Assembly: GCA_014925825.1 (NCBI GenBank) | Contig: JACGCK010000027.1 | Coordinates: 62,001-126,000 of the forward strand | Source: Pholiota molesta | Lineage: Eukaryota > Basidiomycota > Agaricomycetes > Agaricales > Strophariaceae | Direction of reading: 5' to 3' | DNA: 64,000 nucleotides | Part shown: positions 46,624-58,245 of the stretch, in pieces | How positions within the stretch are numbered: the first letter of the stretch is position 1 | How the letters are laid out: every line of letters begins with the position of its first letter | Notes under the pieces: generated by a model | Told to the model about the DNA's origin: nothing | What the model saw: only the letters and a program-made list of their open reading frames with translations | Database searches by the model: none | Position numbers and translations under genes: made by a program

Positions 46624-47379
46624 TTTTTCTGCTGGTCGTTTTTGACGTATTTAATATAAGCATCCATCGACTCTTACTACTGGAACTATCTTGTCTTTAT
46701 ACTGTTTGATTTATTAGCTTTGTGCTTCGCATCTCCTGTTAACCTAGTACGCAAAATTAATTTGATTGTATATACGTTTGGACTGCCAGCCAAGTATTAT
46801 TAGTCTCCTTTACAAACTCCTACGTGATGAAGAATTCATAGAATATACAAGCTGAGTATTAGAGTCCGTAGAATATTTCATTCCGCATCTTTCTGCTTGT
46901 ATGGCCATATCTGTGTTTGATTAGTTCGTCTGTCATCATGAACATTGTGCACTGGGAATAACGTTGGTGGGAAAGAGAACGAAGAATACAATCAACAGTC
47001 AAATACAGTACTTATAGGCATCGACCTCAAGCTGATGATTAAATTTATAACTGACTGCGCACTGACTAGTAAAAAATCAAAGACATGTCGGGCCATATGT
47101 ACACCGACTTCTAAAGGGCGTAAAGACCCGAAATATGGCTACGAATACGACTCAACTTCACTGTGGCCATGCAGTGCTTGGCACCTTGCGCAGTTCATCG
47201 ACTTGTCCACGAGTATTCCGCAGAGCTCTGTCAAGGCTATAATCGCGCGGCGACAAATGGGTCAGATTTATGTACCCGACTGTTGGATTGACTGAGACGC
47301 ACAACGACCTGAATGAGATGACTCTGGTATCACCTCCCTCGACGCAACAACTTGGCTTCCTCGTGGTCACTTGCAGAAC
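46624..47379. other. Intergenic, degraded sequence
   Basis: 3' flank of the SREBP gene then AT-rich sequence without a recognisable gene. It leads directly into shuffled NLR and SREBP fragments. Confidence 0.45.
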
Positions 47380-47625
47380 CATGCTGTTTGAAACGAGTGC
47401 CAAAGGCGTTGGCATTGGCAAAGTCGTTGAGCACCGAGGAGCAAGGTGGGCGAGGTGCTGGACACAGAGGAAGCCCGCTCGACGCAATAAAATCACTTCG
47501 TCGAGAACGTTTGATACCCCCCGCTGTTCAAAACGCATGAGAAGGATATTGGCAAGGTCGCTGCGAGGGGCGATCCGGATGAGCTGCTGGCCAAAGAAGG
47601 GCCTCTCGAAACTTCAGTCGATGTC
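47380..47625 (-). pseudogene. Relic of NLR TPR repeats
   Basis: On the minus strand, MRFEQRGVSNVLDEVILL and a shifted continuation mirror the TRFEQQG-xLSDLDEAISLY unit of the intact NLR. Nucleotide similarity to 50030-50260 covers about 1.7 of the 45-codon repeats. Frame is lost within the fragment. Confidence 0.7.
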
Positions 47626-47893
47626 TTTGATGAACATGGATTTGTTGACGGGGTCAAGAAAGTAAGCCAAGGCCGTCAAGTGTATCCTGGTTTTGAAAAG
47701 AAATAGCGTCTGAAAGCCGAACAAGTTGGGTTGAGAAACCGCATCTCAGGACTTGCAGGCGGTCCAGTCATTGGTTTGCAGACGGTAGAAGAGATGGCGA
47801 GCTTTCGCGGCGAGGAGAAAGACGAACTCAAGAGCGAAACCGAAGAGGTAGATGACGATGGCAGTGACGAGGAGGATGGGGACCAAAAATAAA
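47626..47893 (+). pseudogene. Relic of the SREBP bHLH region
   Basis: Reads HGFVDGVKK, then after a frame change RLKAEQVGLRNRISGLAGGP and an acidic run DDDGSDEEDG. This follows the order of SREBP residues around ERGFVDGVK, RLKAEQAGLKTLISGLVGGP and DDDSDEEDG, with a missing piece and an in-frame stop (TAG at 47704). It directly abuts the TPR relic. Confidence 0.75.
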
Positions 47894-48009
47894 AGGACAC
47901 GAATATGCTATGCACTGATTTCAAGAGGACGAAAGACCGAAGCATGACCAGTATAAACCTGACTTTTACTTGATGTAAGAATGGTTGTGGATTGCTCAGC
48001 GCTTCGAGC

Positions 48010-48240
48010 AGCTTATACATGAGGTTGCTAAAGTCAAGAGAGACAAAAAATTAGTCAGATACTTGTAAACACGACTATTCTCAAATATTTTTCTTACATT
48101 CACCCAAATTTCAATATACTCAGATTCCAGATGTAGAGTGATATGGATAAGGTGACGGCCGAAGGACCATAGACTCGGCCTCTCCAACATCATGGCTTGT
48201 TTTGGATATGTAGGCTCGGCTGACGTCGATATACTATAAC
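48010..48240 (-). pseudogene. Relic of the NLR 3' end
   Basis: Similar at nucleotide level to about 49575-49760: the TTAGTCAGATA...ACTATT stretch, TTCACCCA, then a degraded copy of the C-terminal Asp/Ser codons and the AGCCTCTC block. Together with the TPR relic it shows that parts of an NLR were copied here in the wrong order, with an SREBP piece between. Confidence 0.6.
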
Positions 48241-49658
48241 TAGAACCTTGAGAAAAATGAGTAAGTATGAAAACAAAAGATACGAAAAACTTACAAAGCT
48301 TAATAACTCGTTCAACATCCATTCAGCTTTAAAATGCGTCCCGTATCCGCTGAAGATCCTTTGGCGGTTGAGGCAGAGGTAGAGGCGGTGGGCGGTCTAG
48401 CTCATGATAGGGCAACTGGGCAGCCAACAGTATAGTTGGCAAACGAGCTCGGAACTCGTTCGCGTTTGAGGCAGCTGGCGAGGAGGCAGCGGGATTGATC
48501 GCCAAAATGGTAAAGGACATAGCGGGCAGCATTTGCCTTGTGCCTTGTCCATCACCCCACTCGACAACTGGCCGCCGCTTCGACAGCCATTCGCCTCCTC
48601 ATACATGTCCGTCTTCTCGTCTGTCGTCTGCGTGGAACTGTCTAGCTCTCTGTTGGTCGTTTGTGTCGAGACAAGACGCGTCGGATGTGGGTGCCAGTGG
48701 GCCTAGATGGAGAAGTGGGTCAGGGCGAGCGGATCGACAAAGTACCAACCCACATACAGGCGATGAAAATAAAATACACGCCACCCAGATGACCGTCTGC
48801 GTGTCATTCTTGAGCGAGCTTGAGCGTTCAGGCTCGTCGCGTTGACGCGGGTGGTGCAGAAAGTGTTCGCATTATCCACATATTACAGTCGTCTATCATC
48901 ATCGGGGGTGTGTCGCGGTGCATTTAGTTAGAGTCGGTTACGGGCGACGCTTGGGCGACGCAGTAAGTCGTCTGTTGCATGTACCATCGTGGAGCAGACT
49001 TGCAGCTGCTGAGATCCCGGAAGCAAATATCAGAGCTGCTGTATCTTCCGCGGCGTACGGAGGAGATAGTCTGGGGGGGAGGGAAGGATCGACATTATTG
49101 CTAGGACGCAGACGGAGACAGAGAAGAAAGGGACTGGGCTACTAGATTTTGGCTAGATTAGACAAGACGAAATAAATCCCACGATATCTACTAGGCGCAC
49201 GTCGCCATGATCGGTATCTGGAGAAGTAGAAAGAAGACAAGAACATTTGATCGAAGTATCGGACACCTCGAATTCATTCATTCAGCTTCTTTATATGCTC
49301 ACTTCGTGGTTTGATTTTAATCTGTCATACTATACTTACTTTGCATAAATGGGAGCGGGCCAACGGAAAAGCGAGAAATCAAAATTATTATTAACAGTAA
49401 GATATTGAACACTTATTAAACTCGAGATAACAATGACAATATATGTAACCGACTGCGCCGTAACTACCCAAAACAGAGGATAGGATCGAAATGAGAGATA
49501 AACATTGTTTGTGACCTTGGATTACTCGGAATATTAGGGAACATCGATGAGTATGCCGGCAGAATTCCATCAAGGCTAAAAACAAACTAGTCAGATATTG
49601 TGTACTTGACTATTGGCAAAGAATTAGCTTACCTTCACGGTTCACCCAGTTTTTGGAT
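48241..49658. other. Intergenic; possible small minus-strand gene
   Basis: At 48320-48860 the minus strand has a hydrophobic stretch (TVIWVACILFSSP) with a GTATGT donor and a downstream in-phase Ser/Thr/Glu-rich segment. I could not fix a start or an end, so it is not called as a gene. 48860-49570 holds nothing I recognise; 49570-49658 is the NLR 3' flank. Confidence 0.35.
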
Positions 49659-52600
49659 TCACTCCGAGTCAGATGCAGAGCTATCTGAATGAGGTGACAG
49701 CATCAGACCAAGAGCCTCAGCCTCTCGATACAATGAATCCGCTTCGTCGCGGTCAATCAAGGTACCCTGCTTTTCGAAACGAGTTTGAAGGGCATTAGCA
49801 AGGTCCTGGAGTGACTGAGAGCGAAGTGGATGAGGTGCTGGCCGAAGAAGAATGGCCTCTCGAAGGAATGAAATTGCTTCATCAAGGTTACTTGATGCAT
49901 CCTGCTGTTTAAAACGAGTGAAAAGGGCATGGCCAAGATTGTTGAGCAATATTGAGCAATCTAGATGAGGTGCTAGCCGAAGCAGAAGCGCCTCTTGATA
50001 CAATGAAATTGCTTCATCAAGGTCGCTTAATACACCCTGCTGTTCAAAACGAGTGAGAAGGGCAAGGCCAAAATGGTGGAGTAACAGTGAGCGATCTGGA
50101 TGAGGTGCTGGCCGAAGAAGAAGCGCCTCTTGATACAAAGAAATTGCTTCTTCAAGGTCGCTTGATGCATCCTGCTGTTTAAAACGAGTGAAAAGGGCAT
50201 AGCCAAGATGGGCGAGTGATGCTGAGCGCTGTGGATGAGGTGCTGGCCAAAGAAGAAGGGCCTCTTGATACAATGAAATTGCTTCATCAAGGTCACTTGA
50301 TGCACCCTGCTGTTTCAAAGGAGTGAGAAGGGCACTGCCAAGATTGCTGAGTGATGTTGAGCGATGTGGATGAGTTGCTGGCAGAAGAAGAAGCGCCTCT
50401 CGAAGGAATGAAATTGCTTTATCAAGGTCACTTAATGCACCCTGCTGTGCAAAACGAGTGCGAAGGGCACTGCCAAGATTGTTGAGTGACCAAGAGCGAT
50501 TTGGATGAGTTGCTGGCAAAAGAAGAAACGCCTCTTGATAGAATGAAATTGCTTCGTCAAGATCGCTTGATGCACCCTGCTGATCGAAACGAGTGAGAAG
50601 GGCAGCACCAAGATTGTTGAGTAAGGAAGAGCGATCTGGATGAGGTGCTGGGCAAAGAAGAAGCGCCTCTTGATACAATGATATTCCTTCAGCAAGGTCG
50701 CTTAATGCCCCTTGCTGGTGGAAACGATTGAAAAGGGCATGGCCAAGTTCGGAAAGTGATGATGATCGATCCAAATGAAGTGCTGGCAAAAGAGGAAGGG
50801 CATGGTGGAATACAATGATTGCCTCATCCAAGCTCTCGATATTGCTGCCATGTTCATACAACCTGCTGTAGGCAATTCCCAAGGCTATCCATGTCTGAAC
50901 ATCTGTTGCCTGGAGTCGTACAGCAATCTCGAGGCAGTAGAGTTGATATAACAGAGTAGCGACGTCTTCATCCCCTATTTTCAGGGCTAATTCATGCACT
51001 AGCACAGATCTTGGGATATTATCGAGCGAGTCGTACCCATGGGTGTTTTGGAACCTGGCGGCGATACAAGGAAGAAACAGAGTTGCCCAGCGCCGCATAT
51101 CTTGCTCAGATATCACCTCCATTGGATCATTAATGGTAGTTAGAGTGGCCAGAGGTAGACGCGGGCTGCCATTTGAAAGGTGCAGAGGCCAAAACTTGAT
51201 GACATATGATTCGACACCACGAAGTTCAGAATAAGCGCAGACCTTCCCCCGGGGCGATTGGAGAAACTCGGAGAAAACAATCTCAAGGCACCTCTTTGCG
51301 ACCATCGAATGAGCATTTTTGGCGCTAATAGCGATACATCGCTCGTTAGACTCCGTCGAGGTGGACTGCATGAATTCAAGGAAGGACAAATGGAATTGCT
51401 GCATTGCCGGTGGAATGATATCGCTCTTGAATTCACCCTGTGTTTGAAAAGCAGCCAGCCGCCGTTGGATCTCCTCTGCCGGACGATTGGATACCTGCCC
51501 GTCTCTTCCCCATGGCAAGAGACGTGCAAATTCACCAAGAGGAAGGGGTTCCTGAAGCACCATCATCGCTCCGAGGAAGTCATGAAGCTTCTCTTGCATA
51601 TCCGGCTTAGGGAAAAGATTTATGATAGCATCGCGATAGAGACGCGCGAGCTGCTCTCCACTCCGCGCGCCTACTTTCTCTTCAGACCGGGCAATTTGTT
51701 CGAGGATCTGGTGTGGATATCGCTGATCAAATTCGTGTGATAACAATGAGCGAACGGTCGCTGCCCAGATAAGAAGACCCTGCGCGTGTGTCGCCAAACG
51801 ACTGATGGTAAATTGGTCAGGTCTTCGCCCTCTCCAATCAATGGTCTCGAAATGATGACGCAAGTAACGCTCGATGATCTCCTCAGAGACCGGTGGAAGG
51901 GGGTATGCTTGAATGGAGATTTTTTTGAGGACACGTTCGACGGAATAACTGGGCCGACTAGTCAGGATAAATTTCACAGGCGACGGTGCTGGAAGGTGTG
52001 CGAGTTCCGCCAGGAATGATTCATGGCTCGTCCATTCCTCCAGACCATCCATCACGACGACAAGCGGGTAGGGATACTCTAATTGACGGATTGGGTCGAT
52101 AACATAAGCCGTGAAATAATCCCGAAGAGGGTTATGAGGGCCGTTCAGTTTCCTCGCCGCCTCCGCAATACTGGCAATGGCCCGAGGATGCATCTCTCCA
52201 AGCTGCCGAGAGATCATCTGGATGACAGATTCTGGGTGTTCCTTCGTTAGGTTGGTGAGAAAGACACCTCCTGCAAGGCAGTTGTCATCTTTGAGAAGGC
52301 GGACCAGTTGCTGGCCTGTGGTCGATTTCCCTAGCCCGGCTGCGCCATGGATCCAGAGGATTGATTGATCCCGTTTATCTATCCAGTCGGAAATCTCCCT
52401 TAGAACGTCGTCGCGGCTCCCGTCCAGATATTCAGCGTGGTCATATCGGGGATGACTTGGAAGGCCATTCAGCGCCACGTAGTCTGAATCATTTCTCAGC
52501 TTCAATGTGTTATTCGATCAGAAGTCTGAGACGCACCGAATTTCTTGCTGAGCTCGTTGACGTCGAGCTGTATATGGATCTGACTCTCATTCTAACCACG

Positions 52601-53941
52601 ATTCAGTAGAGGGCTTCAGAATTACAATGACTTTACAAACCTGAAATAGTTTGATTGCATTATCTAGTCTTGTTCGAATGCCTTGGAGCGTGTCCTTCTG
52701 TACGTTTTGTTGGAAGTAGCGCCAGAACCGATTCTGCCGAGTCAATTCGTCGCAATCTTGGGCTATGTCTTCCAAACTCCTATTTAGTGGACTAGTGAAT
52801 ACGTTGCACTGTGCAAATGCGGCTAATGATATTCACTTTGTAAATTTGTTCAGCGCTCGTTTGAGTTCGTTTGATGCTTCCGTTGTACGATCAGAACAAA
52901 TCACAGCACAGGAGATCGCAAACTCTCCAGCGGTGGCTGCAATCTGTCGCATGTCGTCGTAATTTGAGCGTGTTTGCTGAAAGCCAATTCGTGAATGATG
53001 GAAAGCAAAAGATATTGCAAGCACATACTTTGACAGCATTCAACAGATTGAGGACCCCTCCGATGACTCCTTGGATCCACGGTACAGGTATCACGGAACC
53101 GGCATCCTTTACGAGGGTGAGGATGGTAATACTTGGGCTAATGATCGCAGTCAGCAGCTTGGACAATCGATCCGAGGTCACAAAGTCACGATCATGGGCG
53201 AATAGAGCGTTTGAGGACTGGACAGTATGAGATTGGGTGGGCATAATTGGAACCTGAGAACGGAAGACGGACCTTGACTTTAGCGATCTCATCATCCACC
53301 ATCCGCTTCAATGTATCCAAAGATTGCACACTGCCTTTGAGATCCACGCTATTGAGCTTTTCAACCGTCCTAAACAACGACGTGCGGAGGTGGTCAGAAC
53401 CGCAAGTACAGATAGAATAAAGAAAGAATATTTTTACTTGATGAATTCTGTTATTGCTTCTATGGCTTCAGCGCGGTGGGCTTCGGTAGCAGATGCAAGT
53501 CGGACGCTAAATTGGGCGCAGGTCTCCAGGACGTCAATTAGCTGGAGGACGAAATGTTAAAAATGGTTATGCATAACGTATGGATGACCTTACTTGATCC
53601 CGTTCGTCCCTACCGTGGATTCCGACAATGAGATGGATAAGCTTCTTGAGCTCGGGATTGTCTGCGATGATATAGGACATTGAGAGAACGGCGATATCTT
53701 TCTCGAACATTTTGCTCTTTGCGAAAGCCTTCTGTGGAGCGACAGGCGCCGGCGGTATATCTGGTGTATTGTCCGCCGCTAGGGCTACATTGTCGTTAGA
53801 TGATTGTGGTGGTATGGGGGTTGGAGGAGGGGGTACGGTTGCTGCTACGTTGGTGGTCGGCCCTGGTGGTTGAGGAACCTTCCTTCGCGAAAGGAATTCA
53901 AATGGATCCCTTTTGCGTTTCTGAGTTGGTTGAGACGCCAT
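49659..53941 (-). CDS. NLR: helical N-terminus, NACHT, TPR repeats (1294 aa)
   Basis: Fungal NOD-like receptor, a STAND ATPase family used in non-self recognition and regulated cell death. Eight exons (53941-53594, 53541-53438, 53369-53273, 53217-53029, 52976-52837, 52779-52641, 52579-52537, 52483-49659) sum to 3885 nt without a stop. A Pro-rich start leads to a predicted helical region (residues about 80-185). A segment with the pattern of MLKL-type four-helix bundles follows (SSNALFAHDRD to TRLDNAIKLFQ, about 184-339). The NACHT domain has Walker A GAAGLGKST near 400 and a Walker B-like VVVMDGLEE near 505, with TSRPSY after it. From about 895, eight 45-aa TPR-like units (ISLYQEALLL...TRF-QQG-xSSDLDEA) run to the acidic tail. 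An in-frame ATG at 53995 exists. Repeat similarity is high enough to suggest recent homogenisation. Confidence 0.9.
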
Positions 53942-54410
53942 TACTTTACGATTTACAAGTCGATGTGGAAGAATAGAGGGAGGGTATGTCGACACAACGG
54001 TTGCATGTACTTAGTGGTGCACTGCAGCACAGCACTGGCAGTGCCCCAAGTCGAGATCATATTGAACACGGGCTTGATATCCGTTGAGCTCGTGGACGTG
54101 TGATAATGTGCAGTTGCACAGCTCAAGCACAGCTTCTGCCAGTTATCGAAAGTCTGTCGAAAGCAAGTCGAAAGTCGAAAGAGTATGCATTTGCGTTTGA
54201 TCTGCTGGTTTGACTTGTTGCCGTTTTTTCGCGCTTGCATAGGGTGTCGCAGTAAGAGTACAAAGGCGGAGCAAGCGAGAGCGGGATGTAGGGAGCGGCA
54301 GATGTAGTGCTCACTGCTGAGCAGCGAGCGCCCGGCGCCGAGGCCCGAGAATCAAACGTTGACGTTATCACGTGGTAGGATGACATCACATCCCAATTTC
54401 CCATTTCTTT
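53942..54410. other. NLR promoter side
   Basis: 469 bases upstream of the NLR up to the retroelement end. No gene seen. Confidence 0.55.
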
Positions 54411-54566
54411 CCAATTTTACCTAGACTCGTGTGTTTGCAGAGGCGAATATAAGTGTTCGTGGGAAATTGGTGCTCGAAGGCTATCAGGTGTAGGCCTAAA
54501 ATGGCAAGGTGTCGGCTCGGTGCCAGACACCTCGCATGTATATTCGTCTTGATGTACGGTACGGCT
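54411..54566 (-). repeat. Split direct repeat B2
   Basis: 156 bases matching 55040-55195; outer end of the retroelement. Confidence 0.9.
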
Positions 54567-54694
54567 TGGTACAAAGTAGTTATGTAAAAAGTTAGGGAGG
54601 TTAAGAAAAAGGACAAGGCATATGAAAATGGAATAAAAGTAAGGGAAAATAAATAAATCAGGAGAGACAGAAAAAAGGGATTGAGGTGGGTGGG

Positions 54695-55044
54695 TGTTTT
54701 GAAAATATGATAGCGAGCCTCTGCAAAGGGCGAGTGGAGGAAGGTGGAAGAGAAAGACAAACCAGTTTACGAGTCAGTTTGTCTTAAATTTTCCTTCCTC
54801 TTAGTTGAGTCACATGCCGGACAAAAATAAAGCCGCTGTGAAAGGCTTTCTATTAAAGGTGAGGCAGACATTGCTATGAGCGGTGGGCCAGCTCAGCGTG
54901 GCCTCTAAATAATATTGCGCGGCAAGGCCAGCGCAATGGGGGGTCATCCACACGGCAAGGCCAGTGTGGGGAAAATTCGCATGTGACTACGAGTCTTGGG
55001 CGGTCTAATTGGACTAGTGTAAATAATATTCAAACCCGACCAAT
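54695..55044 (-). repeat. Split direct repeat A2
   Basis: 350 bases matching 62742-63091. Confidence 0.92.
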
Positions 55045-55195
55045 TTTACCTAGACTCGTGTGTTTGCAGAGGCGAATATAAGTGTTCGTGGGAAATTGGT
55101 GCTCGAAGGCTATCAGGTGTAGGCCTAAAATGGCAAGGTGTCGGCTCGGTGCCAGACACCTCGCATGTATATTCGTCTTGATGTACGGTACGGCT
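55040..55195 (-). repeat. Split direct repeat B1
   Basis: 156 bases matching 54411-54566, overlapping A2 by CCAAT. A run of about 22 T follows at 55239-55260. Confidence 0.9.
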
Positions 55196-55406
55196 ATAAG
55201 CCCTATCGAAAAAGAAAGAAAGTGAAAGGGGGAAAAAGGGTTTTTTTTTTTTTTTTTTTTGAGCTTTTAAAAATATGACGAGTGAAAGGAGGATGAAGAG
55301 GTTAAGTTGAAGTCAAGAAATGATTAAGATTAGAGAGGAAAATAAGAATAAGAAAGGAAAAAAAATAGGTAGGGCAGAAGATGACCGTAAGGGATGTGAG
55401 GAGTAC

Positions 55407-56415
55407 TCAAGACGAGTGAATATAGACCGCCTGACGCCTGTCGCGAGCAAAAAGTAACGCTTGGAGAAGGATGGGGTTTTTGCGAATGTAAAGTTGAAAT
55501 GCTTCGGATGCCCATCGGCCAGCGGCTTGGATGAGGGAAGGAGGGCACCACATTCAGCCATGAAGGTCGCACCGCCTGCGCGCATTGAATGTCCACCAAC
55601 GTCCTTCTCGAAAAATGTTCGAATGCGGCGCATGAAGAAAGAGCGCGTGGGCACGCGTCCGGTGCTGGTGATCCAGAGCGCGGAGTTGTAGGGAAAGCGA
55701 TGGTCGCGAGATGTCAGGTAGGAGAGGAAAGCTGCGAATGGGTCGGCTTTCATGCAGTTTCGACGAACCATTACAATATTTCCTTCAAATTGTTTGTCGG
55801 CTTTGTGGCTTGGAAGGAAAAATTGAAATAGATCGCCATCGACTTTCACGGAGGCCCGAGTTGTAACCTTCCGAGGATCGCGTAAGGTGGTGTCATCCGC
55901 ATAGGTCATTTCGCCTAAGCGCATTAACGCGAAGAAACCAGTCAATAGCATTGCCACGAAGAGAAGGTCGTCGTGATCTGACGAACTGGCGAAATGTTCA
56001 ACGACGTCCTCTAAGTCACGGATAGTAAGCGCGCGCTTACGGTCCGTGGGACTTCCGTGACGGCGCAAGCACCTTGCAAGGTTCGGTGGACTAGAGGTGA
56101 ATGGCGGTTTTTGCGAACGTCCGGAAAATAGGGTTCTAATTGTTGGCATATGCCAGAAAGATACGATTTTACTGACTTGGGTTTGAGATGGGAGGACTTC
56201 CATACGGTGTAGAAAGATAGGGTGTCGGGTGTCGGGTCAACTGGAAAATCGTGAAGGCGCACGAAGTCGAGATATGAATTTAGTGCGGACCCATAATTTT
56301 TCCAGGTACCTGTATCAATCGCTTGTCCGAGACAAATCGCGCGCTCATGGAGGAGGCGCTCGCGCGTCCAGGGTTCGCGGGGGCGTTGCCTGGAGCGAAC
56401 ACCAGAGGAAATCAT
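55407..56415 (-). pseudogene. Retroelement tyrosine recombinase, frameshifted
   Basis: Integrase of the element. The N-terminal DNA-binding part (AIDTGTWKNYGSALNSYLDF, HLKPKSVKSYLSGICQQLE) is in one frame to near 56080. The catalytic core continues in another (LLTGFFALMRLGEMTY with the first catalytic Arg, then GGHSMRAGGATFMAECG with the His-x-x-Arg). A further shift near 55530 leads to LIQAAGRWASEAFQLYIRKNP with the nucleophile Tyr, ending at the stop 55407-55409. All catalytic residues survive but no single frame links them. Confidence 0.85.
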
Positions 56416-56434
56416 TTTCTGGCTGCCCCCAGCG

Positions 56435-58240
56435 TCACTCGAGGGGGTTCAAAGAGAGTGAAAGTAAGTTGAGGACGAAGAGTGAGCGCTTGTGCGAAGA
56501 GGCGGGAGAAATGGCGTCAGCCACCTCATTTCGCTCGCCAGGGACGTGGAGAACTCGGAGTTGGTGCTCAGTTGCCAAGCGAATATCTACGGACGCCTTC
56601 AAGATTTCATTGTATTGAGGAGGCGCACGAAGGGAGGCGAACATGTCGACAGTGTTGGAGTTGTCTGTGAAAATAATAATGCGAGACGGGGCGTCGAGGC
56701 GGGATGATGCGTGTTCCAGGGCGGAGAGAACACACAAAGCTTCATAAACGGAAATAAATTCACTGGAGGCGGCCACTGGCACAGGAGCGTAGAAACCCGA
56801 GTCGAGGTTTGGGTACCAAAAACCCATACCTTCAAGGCAGGCGTCGCAAAAAATAACGACGTCAGCGTCATCGATTCCCCAGTCGAATGAGCGAAGGAGG
56901 TGGACGCCATCAGATGTGCGAATATGGTTGGCGGCCCATTCGAGATCACGGCACACGGGAACGTTAGTCCAAATGGTTTGGTTGGGGGCATCCTTTCCTG
57001 CGATTTTGGGATAAAAGTTGTTTAAACAAGGGCGGAGTAAAGGGAAAACATTAAATGCCCAGTTCAACCAACCGGCGAGACGCTGCCAGCGGCGCAAAGT
57101 GTGCTTCACGCCACGAACACCGTCGGGGAGGTGGCAAAAATCAGTGATTTCTGCCAGGAGATCAGCGCGTGCCTTGGGGGGGAGAGTGAGGGTCATGGCG
57201 TTAGGGTCGACGTCGATTCCGATGACGGTGAGCGGTGAGCCGGATATTTGCTTCTTCTCTTTGTAAGGGATCCCGAGTTCGCGCCAAAGCTCAAGGAGCT
57301 GTACCTGACTTGATGGAAGTTCTTTCTGAAAAATAGGGTCCCAGGAAATGCGGTCACTCCACTGGCATGAAGGAGTCATCGGAGTAGACACAAAGCCAAA
57401 CCAGTCCTCGAACATGGATCGCGATCCAAGTGACGAGGCCATTGAAGGCGATCCAAATACAACCTGAGCCCCTGCCTCCAAAAGCGTTGTTCCTGTCAAC
57501 GTTTCGTGTTCCATTGATAGTGTTGACCTGCTTAATCTGCCAATGAGGGTGCATAGGCATTAAGCGATAAGCCTCAGCAACATCTGACTTAATCATAACG
57601 AGACGACCGTTGCCTTCGGTCTTCCGGATATGAAGGAGGAGTTCTCCCAGGCGTTTCATGTTGTCGAGTGGGTAGCCTGAGATCGCTTCTCGAGGGATCA
57701 TGGAATTAAGAGAGAATTCGCCAGCGCTCTGGTCAGTGACCATGCGCAAATCGTCAGAGTTGGGCTTAGGAACAGCATGAATGGGCATGCTGTACATGCC
57801 AGGCAAGAGGTCAGGGCCGAACGAGGGAGAGAAACGGCCTTTGGCAATTTCTTCTTGACGTTGACTCTCCAAAAAATCGGCTTCGCGTTGATCGCGCGGA
57901 GGGGGTAGGGAAGCGTCATGCGTAACAGGATAGCCATCTTTGTGGGTATCGGCCCAAGGCCAGAAACCCTCGCGGAGGCCACGACACACAGACACAATGA
58001 AAGCGGGGTTGGGATGGTCACGGAGCAATTCTTCAAAGCGGTCGACATTAATGGGTGTAACAATTTTGAATAATTCAGGGTGTTCTGCAATGGTTTGTTT
58101 AACTATGGGATCGTCTAATTCACTCTGTGGGGGCGAGGGGAGAGGCGCCGCTGTCTCAGTCCAGTCGGCGACGGAACGGGCGGTAGGATAATCACCATCC
58201 GTCCACAAGTTGTGACGCAAGAACTTAGGCCGAAGCCCGC
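56435..58240 (-). pseudogene. Retroelement reverse transcriptase / RNase H, frameshifted
   Basis: The RT fingers and palm (GMYSMPIHAVPKPNSDDLRMVTDQS, LVMIKSDVAEAYRLMPMHP) lie in one frame up to a stop near 57354; the YxDD motif appears as VYSDDSF. The neighbouring frame carries the linking EDWFGFV and the downstream WSDRISWDPIF, so the frame flips more than once within 57355-57420. The connection (LELWRELGIPYKEKKQ, VIGIDVDPNAMTL) and RNase H-like domain (VVIFCDACLEGMGFW, EALCVLSALEHA, IFTDNSNTVDMFA, VPGERNEVADAIS) follow in a clean frame to 56435. The start in the gag overlap is not fixed. Confidence 0.85.
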
Positions 58241-58245
58241 GCGCC

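Noticed and set aside
45702..46667. Minus-strand open frame of 321 codons
   Set aside because: Antisense of SREBP exon 2, Arg/Ala/Ser low complexity.
55239..55260. Poly-T run as a retroposon tail
   Set aside because: Lies next to repeat B1 inside the YR element; better explained as simple-sequence expansion or part of the element's 3' region.
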